DNA of 64,000 bases from an uncultured bacterium (GTDB lineage: Bacteria > Vulcanimicrobiota > CADAWZ01): the NCBI GenBank assembly GCA_902790465.1, contig CADASF010000005.1, positions 1-64,000 on the forward strand. The letters are read 5' to 3'. Below, piece after piece: positions 34,717-44,304 of this stretch. The notes beneath the pieces are model-generated. The model made no database searches and was not told the DNA's origin. It was given only the letters and a program-made list of their open reading frames with translations. The position numbers and the translations under genes are program-made. Position 1 is the stretch's first letter, and the number at the start of each line of letters is the position of its first letter.

Positions 34717-35916
34717 ATGAATTTCAATAGTAATGATGATGGAATGTGGCTGAAAGAAGATACTGTATTAGATGGCAGATATAAAATAGTAAAAAGAGTA
34801 AAAGCAGGTGGAATGGGAGCCGTTTATCAAGTTGCTGATTTGAATATGGACAACAGGATAATGGCTTTAAAACAAATGCTTGACAGTTTTAGAGACCCAC
34901 AGGAAAGAAGAGATTCTATTGATAGATTTGTTTCTGAAATCCAAGTTTTAAATGGAATATGTCATCCAAATATTCCAAGAGTTACGGATAATTTTGTCTC
35001 TGATAATTCATTCTTTTTTGTAATGGATTTTATTGAAGGAAGAGATCTTTCAAATATTTTGAAAAATGAAGGCAATCCAGGTCTTGGAGTAGAGTATGTA
35101 ACTAAGGTCGGTATAGAAGTTTGTGAGGCTTTAAAATATATTCACAATCTTGAAGTTCCTGTTGCACATAGAGATATAAAGCCATCAAATATTCTTGTCA
35201 GAGACTGTGATAATAGAATAATGCTCATAGATTTTGGAATTGCAAGAGTTTCAAATCCTGGCGAGGGATTTTGGATTGGAACTCCTGGATATGCTCCACC
35301 TGAGCAACAGGCTGGAATGCCTGAGCCAAGATCAGATTTATATGCTTTGGGAGCTGCAATGCATGAGCTTTTGACAGGGCATAGACCAACTGATTTTGAG
35401 TTCTTGGCTTTTGAAGATTTTGGTATTGAAGTTCCACAGGGTCTTGCAAATATAATTTATGATTCTCTTGCTTGGAATCCTGAAGAGAGAATTCAGACTG
35501 CAGGTGAAATGCAGGAAAGACTTATTGCTGAATTAGGATATAATCCACTTTCATATTGTAATGATGATTCTTTTGTATTTACAGAATCTGTAAATAAATT
35601 TCATTCTCAAATTTTGTCTCCTCTTTTAAATGACTTAATTAAAAGATATGAAAATGAGCGTTATACAAGTTTTATTCCACAAAATCTCGATTATTTAGTT
35701 GTAACACTTGCATGTCCAACTAAATTTGAATTGATTATAAAGAAAAATGATTCATCTAAATGTATTGAACTTTATGAGAAAGAGGGAATATTATCCCCAT
35801 CTTTATTGGGTAAAATAGACCCTTGTTCTGCTACTGATAGAGAGGCTAAAGATTTAGTCGATCGTTTTATTTCTGATTATGAAAATTTTAAATCAGGTTC
35901 TTGGATGATAATGTAA
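34717..35916 (+). CDS. Serine/threonine protein kinase (Hanks type)
   Basis: A 399-residue kinase. The glycine loop VKAGGMGAVYQV, Lys52 in MALKQM, the HRD motif AHRDIKPSNIL (151-160), DFG at 172-174 and the P+1 region GTPGYAPPEQQ are intact, so it should be active. The N-terminal 290 residues are the kinase domain; the C-terminal 100 residues are unrecognised. No membrane segment or PASTA domain is seen. It follows mlaD by 15 bp and precedes a WecA-type gene by 19 bp, so it may regulate envelope assembly. Confidence 0.93.
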   Translation: MNFNSNDDGMWLKEDTVLDGRYKIVKRVKAGGMGAVYQVADLNMDNRIMALKQMLDSFRDPQERRDSIDRFVSEIQVLNGICHPNIPRVTDNFVSDNSFFFVMDFIEGRDLSNILKNEGNPGLGVEYVTKVGIEVCEALKYIHNLEVPVAHRDIKPSNILVRDCDNRIMLIDFGIARVSNPGEGFWIGTPGYAPPEQQAGMPEPRSDLYALGAAMHELLTGHRPTDFEFLAFEDFGIEVPQGLANIIYDSLAWNPEERIQTAGEMQERLIAELGYNPLSYCNDDSFVFTESVNKFHSQILSPLLNDLIKRYENERYTSFIPQNLDYLVVTLACPTKFELIIKKNDSSKCIELYEKEGILSPSLLGKIDPCSATDREAKDLVDRFISDYENFKSGSWMIM

Positions 35917-35935
35917 TATTTTAGAGGTTGATTCA

Positions 35936-36913
35936 GTGTATTTTGTACTTATTGTCATTTTTTTATTGGCACTTTCAGTAACATATTTTTTAACACCTAC
36001 TGTGATAAAAATATCTTCTGCTAATGGATTTGTTGATCGCCCTAATGAAAGAAAAGTGCATAAAGAGCCGATTCCTTATGGGGGAGGAATAGCAACATTT
36101 ATTGGTTTTTTGGTTGCTTCTTGCGTTGGAATGGCTATTTGGAAACATTATAATCCTGAAATTTCTTCAAGAGATTTGATGTTATTTTGCGGTTTTCTTG
36201 TTGCTGCTTTTCTTTCATTTGTTACAGGTTTTATTGATGATATAATAAATATGCCTGCAAAGGTTAAGTTATTGTGTCAAATTTTTACAGTTTCCATCGT
36301 TATGTTTTTTGGAATCCTTGTAAATTTTTTTACAAATCCGTTTGGTGAAGGTCTCATATATTTACCTATTTATATTGCTGTTCCAGTTACCATTTTTTGG
36401 ATAGTTGGCATTACAAATGCCGTCAATCTTCTCGATGGATTAGATGGACTTTTAGGTGGTATTACTGTAATATCTGCAGTTATTTTTTTATTTGTTGCTA
36501 TAATGAAAGGACAATTACTTGTTGCAGGAATAATGGCTGCACTTGCAGGTTCTGCTCTTGGATTTTTGAAATACAATTTTCATCCTGCTAAAATTTTTAT
36601 GGGTGATACAGGAAGTCTTTTTATAGGTTCTATTTTTGCTATAGCTTCTGTTGTAGGAGGGTTAAAGACAACAACTACAGTTGCTATGGTAATTCCTTTT
36701 TTAATAATGGGATTGCCAATTTTTGATACTGCGTGGGCTATAGTGAGAAGAGCAAGCAATCATCAACCAATTTTTAAACCTGATAAAGGTCATATTCATC
36801 ACAGATTACTCGCTTTGGGATTGACTCAGGTTCAGGCTGTATTAATTATATATTCAATAAATATATTGTTAGGCTTGATTGCTCTTTCTGTTTGTTACTT
36901 TACTTTGAGATAG
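35936..36913 (+). CDS. WecA/MraY-type undecaprenyl-phosphate sugar-1-phosphate transferase
   Basis: A 325-residue polytopic enzyme that would start lipid-linked glycan synthesis by transferring GlcNAc-1-phosphate or a similar sugar phosphate to undecaprenyl phosphate. GFVDRPNERKVHKEPIPYGGG, FIDDI, NAVNLLDGLDGL and FMGDTGSLF carry the conserved aspartates of the family. HIHHRLLALGLTQ is the C-terminal His motif. About ten membrane segments. The start is GTG after GAGGT. With WecB at 39253 it fits an O-antigen or enterobacterial-common-antigen-like pathway. Confidence 0.9.
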   Translation: MYFVLIVIFLLALSVTYFLTPTVIKISSANGFVDRPNERKVHKEPIPYGGGIATFIGFLVASCVGMAIWKHYNPEISSRDLMLFCGFLVAAFLSFVTGFIDDIINMPAKVKLLCQIFTVSIVMFFGILVNFFTNPFGEGLIYLPIYIAVPVTIFWIVGITNAVNLLDGLDGLLGGITVISAVIFLFVAIMKGQLLVAGIMAALAGSALGFLKYNFHPAKIFMGDTGSLFIGSIFAIASVVGGLKTTTTVAMVIPFLIMGLPIFDTAWAIVRRASNHQPIFKPDKGHIHHRLLALGLTQVQAVLIIYSINILLGLIALSVCYFTLR

Positions 36914-36938
36914 TTGGACTTCACAGGGGAATATAGGT

Positions 36939-38603
36939 ATGGCTACAATTCAAGAATCAGTCAAGAAGATAATAGAGCTTCGAACAAAAGATATTTTTAA
37001 AAATCAAAAACAGTTTTTTTCTTTACTTGGTGATTTGTCACCAGAATATGCCAAAGATTTGAAAATGTTAAAAAGAGTTTTTGATGATGATCTTTTGAAT
37101 CTTTTTGTGGATGATACAAAAAAAGCTCGTCATAGAGTTAGGCTGATAAAAGATCAACTTGAAGATTTTGGTCTTACAGAAGACAAGGTTTATTTTATTC
37201 TTGAATCTTTTGGAATTCCACTTGGTTGGGAACAGGAGATTCTTGATTTAAAAGCTGATTCTCCAATGCAAATTCCAAGTTTTAATAATCAGCCAAAAAG
37301 TCAAAATCAAGTAAATGCAAATGTTACAGATATTTCACTTAGTGAAGATATTTTGAAACAATGGGGTTTTCAAGATAAAAATTCAATACTAGATGTTCTC
37401 GATATTCCTTCTACATATAGATCGCCTTTTGGTACTATGTATCGAGTAATTAAGATTGACAGTGGAGTATTTAAGGATTGTACAAATTTAAAGGCAGTAA
37501 ATATTCCTGATACAGTAACAGAAATAGGTAATAGTGCATTTGAAGGTTGTTCATCATTGCAGAAAGTAAGTATTCCAGATAGTGTTACTAAAATAGGTGA
37601 TAGGGCATTTACAAATTGTAAATCACTTATTGAGATCAATATTTCAAGGAGTGTAGCAGAAATAGGAAATAGTGCGTTTGGTGGCTGTTCCTCACTGATT
37701 AATGTAACGATTCCAAGTAAAGTTACGAAAATATCAGAGGGACTTTTTGGCAAATGTAAATCTCTTACAAATGTTATTATTCCAGATGGGGTTACAGAAA
37801 TAGGTGATAAAGCATTTGCAGCTTGTGAATCTCTTGTTGGTATTATAATTCCAAAGACAGTTACAAAAATAGGAAAACAGGCATTTGTAAATTGTAAAAA
37901 AATTGATATTTTTGTTATTCCAGATTCTGTAAAATTTGTTGGTTTAGAAGCATTTGGTGGTTGTTCAAAAATACAGCATTTTACACTTCCAACACGGTTT
38001 ACTGTTTTTAAAGATGATGTCAATAAGCAGATCGATTTTAAGTCATTTTCATTTTCTTTATCTTCGTGTAAGAATGTTAAAGTTGGCGATTATATAAAAT
38101 TTGGTAGTTATCCACAGACTGTTGATGGTCAAGTTCAGCCTATAGAATGGCAGGTATTGTCAAAAGAAAATAATAAAATGCTTGTGATCTCTAAATATGG
38201 TCTTGACGCAAAGCGTTTTGATAATAGTTCAAATGTTTGGAAAAATAGTAAAATTCGTCAATGGTTGAATGATTATTTTTATAATAATGCTTTTTCCGAA
38301 CAGGAGAAGAAATATATAAAATCTTCTAATCTTTCAGATGTTGGCACAACTGACAATATATTTCTTTTGAGTAAAGAAGAAGCAGAAAAATATTTTGCCA
38401 ATGACGCGGCGAGAAAATGTAAAATAACTGATTATGCTTTTGAGAATGGTGGCTGGAAAGATGATGATGGTTTTTGTTTTTGGTGGCTTCGTTCTTCTTA
38501 TGGCGATAGTGTCTATTGTGTCAGTTATGATGGTGCTATCCGCTACCACGGTGTTAGCAGTAATGACGGTGTTGTGCGGCTCGCTTTATATATAAATCTT
38601 TAA
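36939..38603 (+). CDS. LRR protein with C-terminal DUF6273-like domain
   Basis: A 554-residue protein. Residues 1-110 are helical and unknown. Residues 155-360 hold about eight BspA-type LRRs of about 23 residues (IPDTVTEIGNSAFEGCSSLQ and variants). From about 380, GDYIKFGSYPQTVDGQVQPIEWQVLSKE begins a DUF6273-like domain, with WKNSKIRQWLNDYFYNNAF and FWWLRSS, ending VVRLALYINL. It has no signal peptide. The arrangement LRR plus DUF6273 is seen in gut bacteria; target binding is inferred. It is 25 bp after the WecA-type gene. Confidence 0.88.
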   Translation: MATIQESVKKIIELRTKDIFKNQKQFFSLLGDLSPEYAKDLKMLKRVFDDDLLNLFVDDTKKARHRVRLIKDQLEDFGLTEDKVYFILESFGIPLGWEQEILDLKADSPMQIPSFNNQPKSQNQVNANVTDISLSEDILKQWGFQDKNSILDVLDIPSTYRSPFGTMYRVIKIDSGVFKDCTNLKAVNIPDTVTEIGNSAFEGCSSLQKVSIPDSVTKIGDRAFTNCKSLIEINISRSVAEIGNSAFGGCSSLINVTIPSKVTKISEGLFGKCKSLTNVIIPDGVTEIGDKAFAACESLVGIIIPKTVTKIGKQAFVNCKKIDIFVIPDSVKFVGLEAFGGCSKIQHFTLPTRFTVFKDDVNKQIDFKSFSFSLSSCKNVKVGDYIKFGSYPQTVDGQVQPIEWQVLSKENNKMLVISKYGLDAKRFDNSSNVWKNSKIRQWLNDYFYNNAFSEQEKKYIKSSNLSDVGTTDNIFLLSKEEAEKYFANDAARKCKITDYAFENGGWKDDDGFCFWWLRSSYGDSVYCVSYDGAIRYHGVSSNDGVVRLALYINL

Positions 38604-38605
38604 TC

Positions 38606-38621
38606 AGTGCCCTTGGGCACT
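38606..38621 (+). terminator. Short hairpin after the LRR-DUF6273 gene
   Basis: AGTGCCC and GGGCACT pair around TT immediately after the stop codon. No T run follows, so the stronger terminator at 38708-38734 probably finishes the transcript. Confidence 0.45.
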
Positions 38622-38707
38622 TAATCTAAAAAAAATATAATTTGGTATAAAATAATCTTTTTAGGCAGTTATTTGAAGAGGTGATATTTAACTATTATTT
38701 TTGTTTT

Positions 38708-38734
38708 CTCGGCTTTTGCCGAGTCGATTTTTTT
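38708..38734 (+). terminator. Hairpin terminator
   Basis: CTCGGC-TTTT-GCCGAG followed by TCGATTTTTTT. It lies 105 bp after the LRR-DUF6273 gene. Confidence 0.7.
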
Positions 38735-38760
38735 GAAATTTGCTTCTTTCCTTAAAAAAT

Positions 38761-39081
38761 ACGCCTTGTGATAGTTTATTTTTTTTAAAATAAGTAATAA
38801 AAATTTGCTATAAACTATCCAATAAATGCCTGTATAGTGCCACTTTGTCATTGCGAGGCTTTAGCCGTGGCAATCTAAGCCTATAAATTATTATTTACTT
38901 AAAAATTAAGTCGATCGCCTCTATTTATAGAATTTCTGCCAGATCTGTTTAATAAATTACTAAATTTAAATTAAGTGGTTGAGATTGCCACGGTCGCACA
39001 GCTTCCTCGCAATGACATCGCTTCTAAATAGTGGCTATTTTGGTATATTGTAAAATATTAATTAACTAGCACAAGGAGTGA
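38761..39081. mobile_element. Family 2 repeat, copy 3, full length and inverted
   Basis: This longest copy carries two GTCATTGCGAGG.../GATTGCCACGG palindromes in one element. The ends are CGCCTTGTGATAGTTTATT on the left and TTAACTAGCACAAGGAGTGAAG on the right, imperfect inverted repeats. Its left half is the reverse complement of copies 1 and 2. Non-coding. Confidence 0.75.
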
Positions 39082-39139
39082 AGTTAGTTAAAAATAAACA
39101 ATAGATAGAAAAAATAATAAATATATGAAAATAATTGTT

Positions 39140-39166
39140 CTCGGCCTTTGGGCCGAGTCTTTTTTT
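39140..39166 (+). terminator. Hairpin terminator before wecB
   Basis: CTCGGCC and GGCCGAG pair around TTTG, followed by TCTTTTTTT. It closely resembles 38708-38734 and may be a duplicate left by the repeat insertion between them. It isolates wecB from upstream transcription. Confidence 0.7.
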
Positions 39167-39252
39167 ATCGGTTCAGTACAAATAAAATAGTAGAGGATAA
39201 ACATCATTATTTACAGAATATTTAAAAAATAAATTGAACTTTGGAGGTTTTT

Positions 39253-40398
39253 ATGTTAAAGGTTATGACCGTCTTTGGTACAAGACCAGAGGGAATAAAA
39301 ATGGCTCCTGTTGTAATGAAATTAAAATCTGAAAAAAATATCCAACCAATAGTTGTTTTGACTGCACAACATAGACAAATGCTCGATCAGGTTATGTCGC
39401 TATTTGATTTACAATCTGATTATGATTTAAATATTATGAAAGACAGACAAACTCTTTCTGACATAACAGTTAGAGTTTTGACAGGTTTGGAAAAAGTTAT
39501 GGAAGAATCTAAGCCTGATGTTGTTTTGGTTCAAGGTGATACTACTACTGCATTTGCTGGAGCTTTGTCTGCTTTTTATCATAAAATTCCAGTTGGTCAT
39601 ATTGAAGCAGGACTTAGGACAGATGATATGTACAACCCATTTCCTGAGGAGATGAACAGAAGAATCGTTTCATCTCTTGCTTCGCTTCATTTCGCTCCTA
39701 CAAGAGAGGCAAAAGAAAATCTTTTGAAATTTGGAGTTGAAGAAAGTAAAATATATTTGACAGGAAATACTGTTGTAGATGCTCTTCAATATATTTTAAG
39801 TAAAGATAATGCCGTTTATCCAAAAGATTTTGTAGATTTTCATGATGATAAAAAGAAAATTCTTTTTGTTGAGACACATAGGCGTGAAAATTTAGGCGAA
39901 CCTATGAGAAAGATATGTAGAGCTTTAAAGAGAATAGTTGATAAGTACAAAGATATTGAGATCGTTTTTTCCGTTCACAGAAATCCTGCTGTTAGAGAAG
40001 TTGTTTTTCCAGAGCTTTCAAATGTTGAAAGAGTTTTATTAATGGATCCTGTTGATTATCCTGTTATGATTGGGTTGATGAAAAAATCATTTTTCGTTTT
40101 GACTGATTCAGGAGGTCTTCAAGAAGAAGCTCCTTCTATTGGAAAGCCTGTTGTTGTTTTGAGAGAAAATACAGAGAGACCTGAAGGACTGCGAGCAGGC
40201 ACTGCTGTTCTTGCAGGTACAGATGAAAATAAAATATTTGAATTATCTTCTCAGTTGCTTGAAGATAATAAAGTATATGAAAAAATGTCAAAAGCAATAA
40301 ATCCTTATGGAGATGGAAAGGCATCTGAGAGAATAGTCGATATTCTTCTTAATTTTAAAGGTGTCGAGACAAGACAAATTGAGGAATTTGCTGGTTGA
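39253..40398 (+). CDS. wecB: UDP-N-acetylglucosamine 2-epimerase
   Basis: A protein of about 381 residues. ATG 39253 follows TTGGAGG by 5 bases; the longer frame opens with TTG and lacks a site. VFGTRPEGIKMAPVV opens it, with GDTTTAFAGALSAFYHKIPVGHIEAGLRT, FVETHRRENLG and LTDSGGLQEEAPSIGKPVVVLR as family hallmarks. It interconverts UDP-GlcNAc and UDP-ManNAc. It overlaps the atpZ-like gene by one base, the arrangement wecB-atpI/Z also being seen in other bacteria. Confidence 0.95.
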   Translation: MLKVMTVFGTRPEGIKMAPVVMKLKSEKNIQPIVVLTAQHRQMLDQVMSLFDLQSDYDLNIMKDRQTLSDITVRVLTGLEKVMEESKPDVVLVQGDTTTAFAGALSAFYHKIPVGHIEAGLRTDDMYNPFPEEMNRRIVSSLASLHFAPTREAKENLLKFGVEESKIYLTGNTVVDALQYILSKDNAVYPKDFVDFHDDKKKILFVETHRRENLGEPMRKICRALKRIVDKYKDIEIVFSVHRNPAVREVVFPELSNVERVLLMDPVDYPVMIGLMKKSFFVLTDSGGLQEEAPSIGKPVVVLRENTERPEGLRAGTAVLAGTDENKIFELSSQLLEDNKVYEKMSKAINPYGDGKASERIVDILLNFKGVETRQIEEFAG

Positions 40399-40643
40399 TG
40401 AAAGATAAATTCAAAGCTAATTATTTGTCATCACAGGCTTCTGGGATTGGTTTTACTGTAGTTTTTTGTGTTGTTGGTGGCTTCTTTTTAGGATATTTTC
40501 TTGATAAAAAGTTTGATACAACTCCTTTATTTATTATTTTAGGTTTTTTGTTTGGAATTTTTTCTGCTGGATATTCTGTTTTTAAATTGATGTATCGGTT
40601 GAAAAAATATTTGGAAGAAGAAAATAATGATAAAAATAATTAA
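40398..40643 (+). CDS. AtpZ/AtpI-family small membrane protein
   Basis: An 81-residue protein with two membrane segments (GIGFTVVFCVVGGFFLGYFLD and TPLFIILGFLFGIFSAGYSVF) separated by a short KKFDT loop, the pattern of AtpZ/AtpI proteins that help F0F1 ATP synthase assembly. The start ATG overlaps the wecB TGA. The F0F1 genes that normally follow are absent; an ABC exporter comes next. Confidence 0.85.
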   Translation: MKDKFKANYLSSQASGIGFTVVFCVVGGFFLGYFLDKKFDTTPLFIILGFLFGIFSAGYSVFKLMYRLKKYLEEENNDKNN

Positions 40644-41754
40644 AGAATCATTATTGTTGTTATCGAGGAGAAAATCTCGTGTGATACCTGCAGTTTTGGC
40701 AACTGCAACAGGGATATTTTTGATGATTCTTATATCTTCCATAGGTTCTTATTTTACTGAATTGTCTTTTGGAATTTCAAAATTTTTTTCTAATAGGATA
40801 TTTTTATGTGAAAAGAAAAATTTTTGGATAGGTGGAGGACTTATTCCAGAAGAAAAAGTTGAAATAATATCGAAGATTGATGGTATTTCAGAATTTGTTC
40901 CAATGCTTATAACAAGAATGTCTTCAGATGACATCGTTGTTGTTGGTATTCCTGATATTGTTATCGGTATCTCACTTGAAAAAGCAAATATATATGCAGA
41001 TTCGTCGAGTATTTTTTCAGGTAAAAATATAACAAATAAATTGGAAGCTCTTGTTGGTTGGGATATAGCGAGACGAGACAATTTAAATATCGGAAGTGAA
41101 CTGACTTTAAAAGGGAAAAAATTTAAAGTCAGTGGAATTATGAAAAAAACATCTTCATTTCCTGATAGACAAGTCATTGTAGATTTAAAAACATTGCAGG
41201 ATATTACAGAAAGACAAAATTTAATTACTTGTGTAATGGCAATTCCATCAAAAGGTGTTTCTTTTGAAAAAATATCTTCTGATGTAAAAAGTAAAATAGA
41301 ATATATAAAATCTGTTGATTCATCTGAAATAGAAAAAGAGACATCTGGTTCTTTGGCTTTTTGGAATTATTTGACATTAGTTTTCTTTTTGATTTCAGGG
41401 ATTGGTTCTTTAGCTTCTATTTCAGCTGTTATTTCAATGTCTGTTACTGAAAGAAAATCTGAAATTGCTGTTAAGCGTGCTTTAGGAGCAGAGAAAAAAC
41501 ATATTTTTTCAGAATTTTTTTCAGAGTCTTTTTTGATGGTTGTGTTTGCATGGATAATTGGCGTGTCTTTTGCCTATTTGTTTGTATTTTTTGCTCAATA
41601 TTTACCTCAAACAGGTGGAGGCTCTATATTTAGAATAAGTTTTGAAATTTTGATTTTGTCTTTTGTTTGGTCTGTTTTAGTTTCTGTTTTTGCTGTTTGG
41701 ATACCGTTAAAAAGTATATTGTCAGAAAATACATCAGTTCTTTTAAGAGGCTGA
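40627..41754 (+). CDS. FtsX-type ABC transporter permease (MacB/LolE-like)
   Basis: A 375-residue permease with the MacB layout: one N-terminal membrane segment (VIPAVLATATGIFLMILISSIG), a periplasmic domain of about 200 residues, then three C-terminal segments of an FtsX domain (SISAVISMSVTERKSEIAVKRALGAEKKHIFSEFF motif). It works with the next gene as an exporter or lipoprotein-handling machine; substrate unknown. It overlaps the atpZ-like gene by 17 bp. Confidence 0.9.
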   Translation: MIKIIKESLLLLSRRKSRVIPAVLATATGIFLMILISSIGSYFTELSFGISKFFSNRIFLCEKKNFWIGGGLIPEEKVEIISKIDGISEFVPMLITRMSSDDIVVVGIPDIVIGISLEKANIYADSSSIFSGKNITNKLEALVGWDIARRDNLNIGSELTLKGKKFKVSGIMKKTSSFPDRQVIVDLKTLQDITERQNLITCVMAIPSKGVSFEKISSDVKSKIEYIKSVDSSEIEKETSGSLAFWNYLTLVFFLISGIGSLASISAVISMSVTERKSEIAVKRALGAEKKHIFSEFFSESFLMVVFAWIIGVSFAYLFVFFAQYLPQTGGGSIFRISFEILILSFVWSVLVSVFAVWIPLKSILSENTSVLLRG

Positions 41755-41785
41755 AAAAGATAATATCAATAATATATGAGGATTG

Positions 41786-42451
41786 ATGTTAAAAGGAGAA
41801 AATTTAACTAAGATTTTTCAAAGGGGAAGAAATACTGTAAATGCTCTTGATTCTGTCAATTTTTGTATTGATAGAGGAGAATTTGTCTGTGTTACAGGAA
41901 GATCAGGTTGTGGAAAAACAACTTTTCTAAATATTATCGGTTTTCTTGATACTCCTACTAAAGGTGATTTATATTTTGAAGGAAAAAAATTGTCTTTTTC
42001 TAATTCTGAAGATATGACAATTTTTAGAAGAGAGCATGTTGGTTTTGTTTTTCAGAAAATATATTTACAATCTCATTTGAATGTTCTCGAAAATATATTG
42101 CTTCCTCTTAGATATTCAGGCAAGAATTATGATGAAGGAACAAAAAAAGCTAATGAACTTCTTGAAATTCTCGAAATTTCAAATAGAGCTGATTTTTTTC
42201 CAAATGAATTATCTGGGGGAGAAGCTCAAAGAGTCGCAATAGCAAGGGCTTTGATAAATTCGCCTGAGTTGATTTTAGCAGATGAACCTACATCTGAACT
42301 TGATACTAAATCTTCTTCTGTCATAATGAAATTGTTGAGAGATACTTCTGATAAATATAATGTTTCTGTTATAACAGTTACACATGACCCTCTCGTTCTT
42401 CCTTATGGTGATAGGGTTTTATATATGGAAGATGGAAAATTTGTAAAGTAA
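41786..42451 (+). CDS. LolD/MacB-type ABC transporter ATPase
   Basis: A 221-residue ATPase with Walker A GRSGCGKTTFL, signature LSGGEAQRVAIARAL, Walker B LILADEPTSELD and switch His VTVTHD. It belongs to the MacB/LolD/FtsE branch. GAGGATTG lies just before the ATG; the TTG one codon earlier is less likely. Partner of the permease 31 bp upstream. Confidence 0.92.
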   Translation: MLKGENLTKIFQRGRNTVNALDSVNFCIDRGEFVCVTGRSGCGKTTFLNIIGFLDTPTKGDLYFEGKKLSFSNSEDMTIFRREHVGFVFQKIYLQSHLNVLENILLPLRYSGKNYDEGTKKANELLEILEISNRADFFPNELSGGEAQRVAIARALINSPELILADEPTSELDTKSSSVIMKLLRDTSDKYNVSVITVTHDPLVLPYGDRVLYMEDGKFVK

Positions 42452-42646
42452 AATATATTTGAAAATAATTCGTCTGTTTATATATATAAAAATTATTTCA
42501 AATTTGTTATAATTTATAGCCGTTAATAAAATTATAGTGCTAAATTTATAGTTGAGTGGTTAAAAATTAATTTGCAAAATCCAAAAATCAATAAATTGAC
42601 TTTTGAAAATTTGAAATAATATTATAAAAAAAAGGCGGTTTTTGAT

Positions 42647-43495
42647 ATGAAAAAAATTTGTTCAATATTTTTTATTTCAGTCTTTATATTTTTAGCTATT
42701 CCAAATGCTGTTCTTGGAGCTGATAGACAGAAAGCTGTTATGCTTAAAGAACAGGGAAACAAGGCAATGGTTGCAGGAGATGATAAAAAAGCTGTTGATT
42801 TATATATAAAATCAATAAAAGCAGATCCTTCTTATGCCAATTCATACAATAATATTGGAATGATTCTCGATAAAAAAGGAGATAAAGAAAAGGCTTTAAA
42901 ATATTATGAAAAGGCAATAAAACTTGACAAAACACTTTTTCAACCTGTATTGAATACTGCTTTTATTTATTTTGATAAAGGTGATTACAAACAGGCGAGA
43001 AAATATTGTGATATGGCTATGAAACTGAATCCTTCCGACAGTGATTGCATTAGTTTAAATGGTCAGTTGTTGGAAAATTCAGGAAATCCACAGGCTGCTC
43101 TCGAATATTATAAAAAATCAGTTAAAGCAGATCCAAATAATTACAAATCACATTTTCTTCTTGGTACATATTATTTTAACCAAAAAATGTATGAATCTGC
43201 TTTAAAATATTTGAGAAAAGCCGTTCAGTTGAAACCAGATGATTCTGGCAGTCTTTTTAATTTGGCACAGTCGGAAAAAATGACAGGAGATTTTGCTTCT
43301 GCAGAAAAACATTTTTTATCATATTTGAAAAAGCGTCCTGATGATATAGAAGGTCTTTTTAATATGGGACAAGTAAAAATAAAGGCAGGTAAAAATAGAG
43401 AAGCTGTTCCATATTTTAAAAAATTTTTAAATTTAGCTCCTGAAGATAAAAGAGCTCCTATGCTCAGGAGTTTTGTTGGTCAGACTGGAGCCTAA
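42647..43495 (+). CDS. Exported TPR-repeat protein
   Basis: A 282-residue protein with a signal peptide (KKICSIFFISVFIFLAIPNAVLG, cut at about residue 24) and six or seven TPR units covering nearly the whole mature part, for example SYANSYNNIGMILDKKGDKEKALKYYEKAI. It probably acts as a periplasmic scaffold. It is followed by the protease gene at 25 bp. The 195-bp gap before it contains only AT-rich sequence and a likely promoter. Confidence 0.88.
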   Translation: MKKICSIFFISVFIFLAIPNAVLGADRQKAVMLKEQGNKAMVAGDDKKAVDLYIKSIKADPSYANSYNNIGMILDKKGDKEKALKYYEKAIKLDKTLFQPVLNTAFIYFDKGDYKQARKYCDMAMKLNPSDSDCISLNGQLLENSGNPQAALEYYKKSVKADPNNYKSHFLLGTYYFNQKMYESALKYLRKAVQLKPDDSGSLFNLAQSEKMTGDFASAEKHFLSYLKKRPDDIEGLFNMGQVKIKAGKNREAVPYFKKFLNLAPEDKRAPMLRSFVGQTGA

Positions 43496-43519
43496 TCCTT
43501 AATTGAAAGGGAAAAATTT

Positions 43520-44281
43520 ATGAGTGATGAAAATTTAGAACAAAATGTTTCTGAAGAACAAGCTGGGGTTGAAGAAAATATAGAAGATGTTGCTGAAGGT
43601 TCTGAAGGATATGATGCCAATGGGCAACCATGGCCTATGTCTTTTACGAAATATGATGATTATATAAAATCAGAAAATCAGAATAAGAAAAGCAAAATAG
43701 GACCAGTCCATATAATTGTATTTGCAGTTGTTATGATTGTTTTTGTTGCTTTACTATTTTTTGGATTTAATATGTTTATGGCAAAAGCAAAGGCAATTAA
43801 AAATAAACCTGCAAAATCATCAAACTCTGTTTCTTTTGATAGACCTACATATATTCCAACTGGCAAATTTATAGACCAATGGAATCCAATAGATTGGTAC
43901 ACTCTTGAAAGAAATCCTTTGACATATAAGTCATTTGGAGATGAGATACTTGATGAAATTTATCTCTATTCTGATTATATCTCAGGTAAAGAACAATTGA
44001 ATTTTAAGGCAGATCAGCTTTTTTGGGATGTAAATTATACTTTGATAAAAAAAGTATTTTTGGGAACAGTTTCAGAGATAGATATAAAACATAGTGTTGA
44101 AAGAGAAATAAATCGTTTTTTTAAAGAAATTGGGGTAAAAGATTTTAAATCAGATGTAAGTGATTGTAATATTGAATTTGGTTTTTTAAAATCAGTAATT
44201 AGTAAATATGAGCCACAGATAAAAGAAGGTTTTGATAAAAAAAAAATTCTACCAACAAGATTGTATCATTTGATGAGCTAG
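43520..44281 (+). CDS. CtpA-type S41 protease, N-terminal part before a frameshift
   Basis: This frame encodes the acidic N-terminus, one membrane segment (VHIIVFAVVMIVFVALLFFGFNMF, about residues 64-87) and the helical N-terminal region of a carboxyl-terminal processing protease. The homologous reading leaves this frame at a run of ten A residues (44237-44246), after GFDKK. The next frame continues there as NSTNKIVSFDELENIFSYA into the PDZ part. The last 14 or so residues listed for this frame (KKILPTRLYHLMS) are therefore probably not native. Confidence 0.8.
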   Translation: MSDENLEQNVSEEQAGVEENIEDVAEGSEGYDANGQPWPMSFTKYDDYIKSENQNKKSKIGPVHIIVFAVVMIVFVALLFFGFNMFMAKAKAIKNKPAKSSNSVSFDRPTYIPTGKFIDQWNPIDWYTLERNPLTYKSFGDEILDEIYLYSDYISGKEQLNFKADQLFWDVNYTLIKKVFLGTVSEIDIKHSVEREINRFFKEIGVKDFKSDVSDCNIEFGFLKSVISKYEPQIKEGFDKKKILPTRLYHLMS

Positions 44282-44304
44282 AAAATATATTTTCCTATGC
44301 AATA

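Noticed and set aside
37370-38023. A 217-codon minus-strand frame
   Set aside because: It runs antisense through the LRR repeats of the 36939-38603 gene and mirrors their periodicity.
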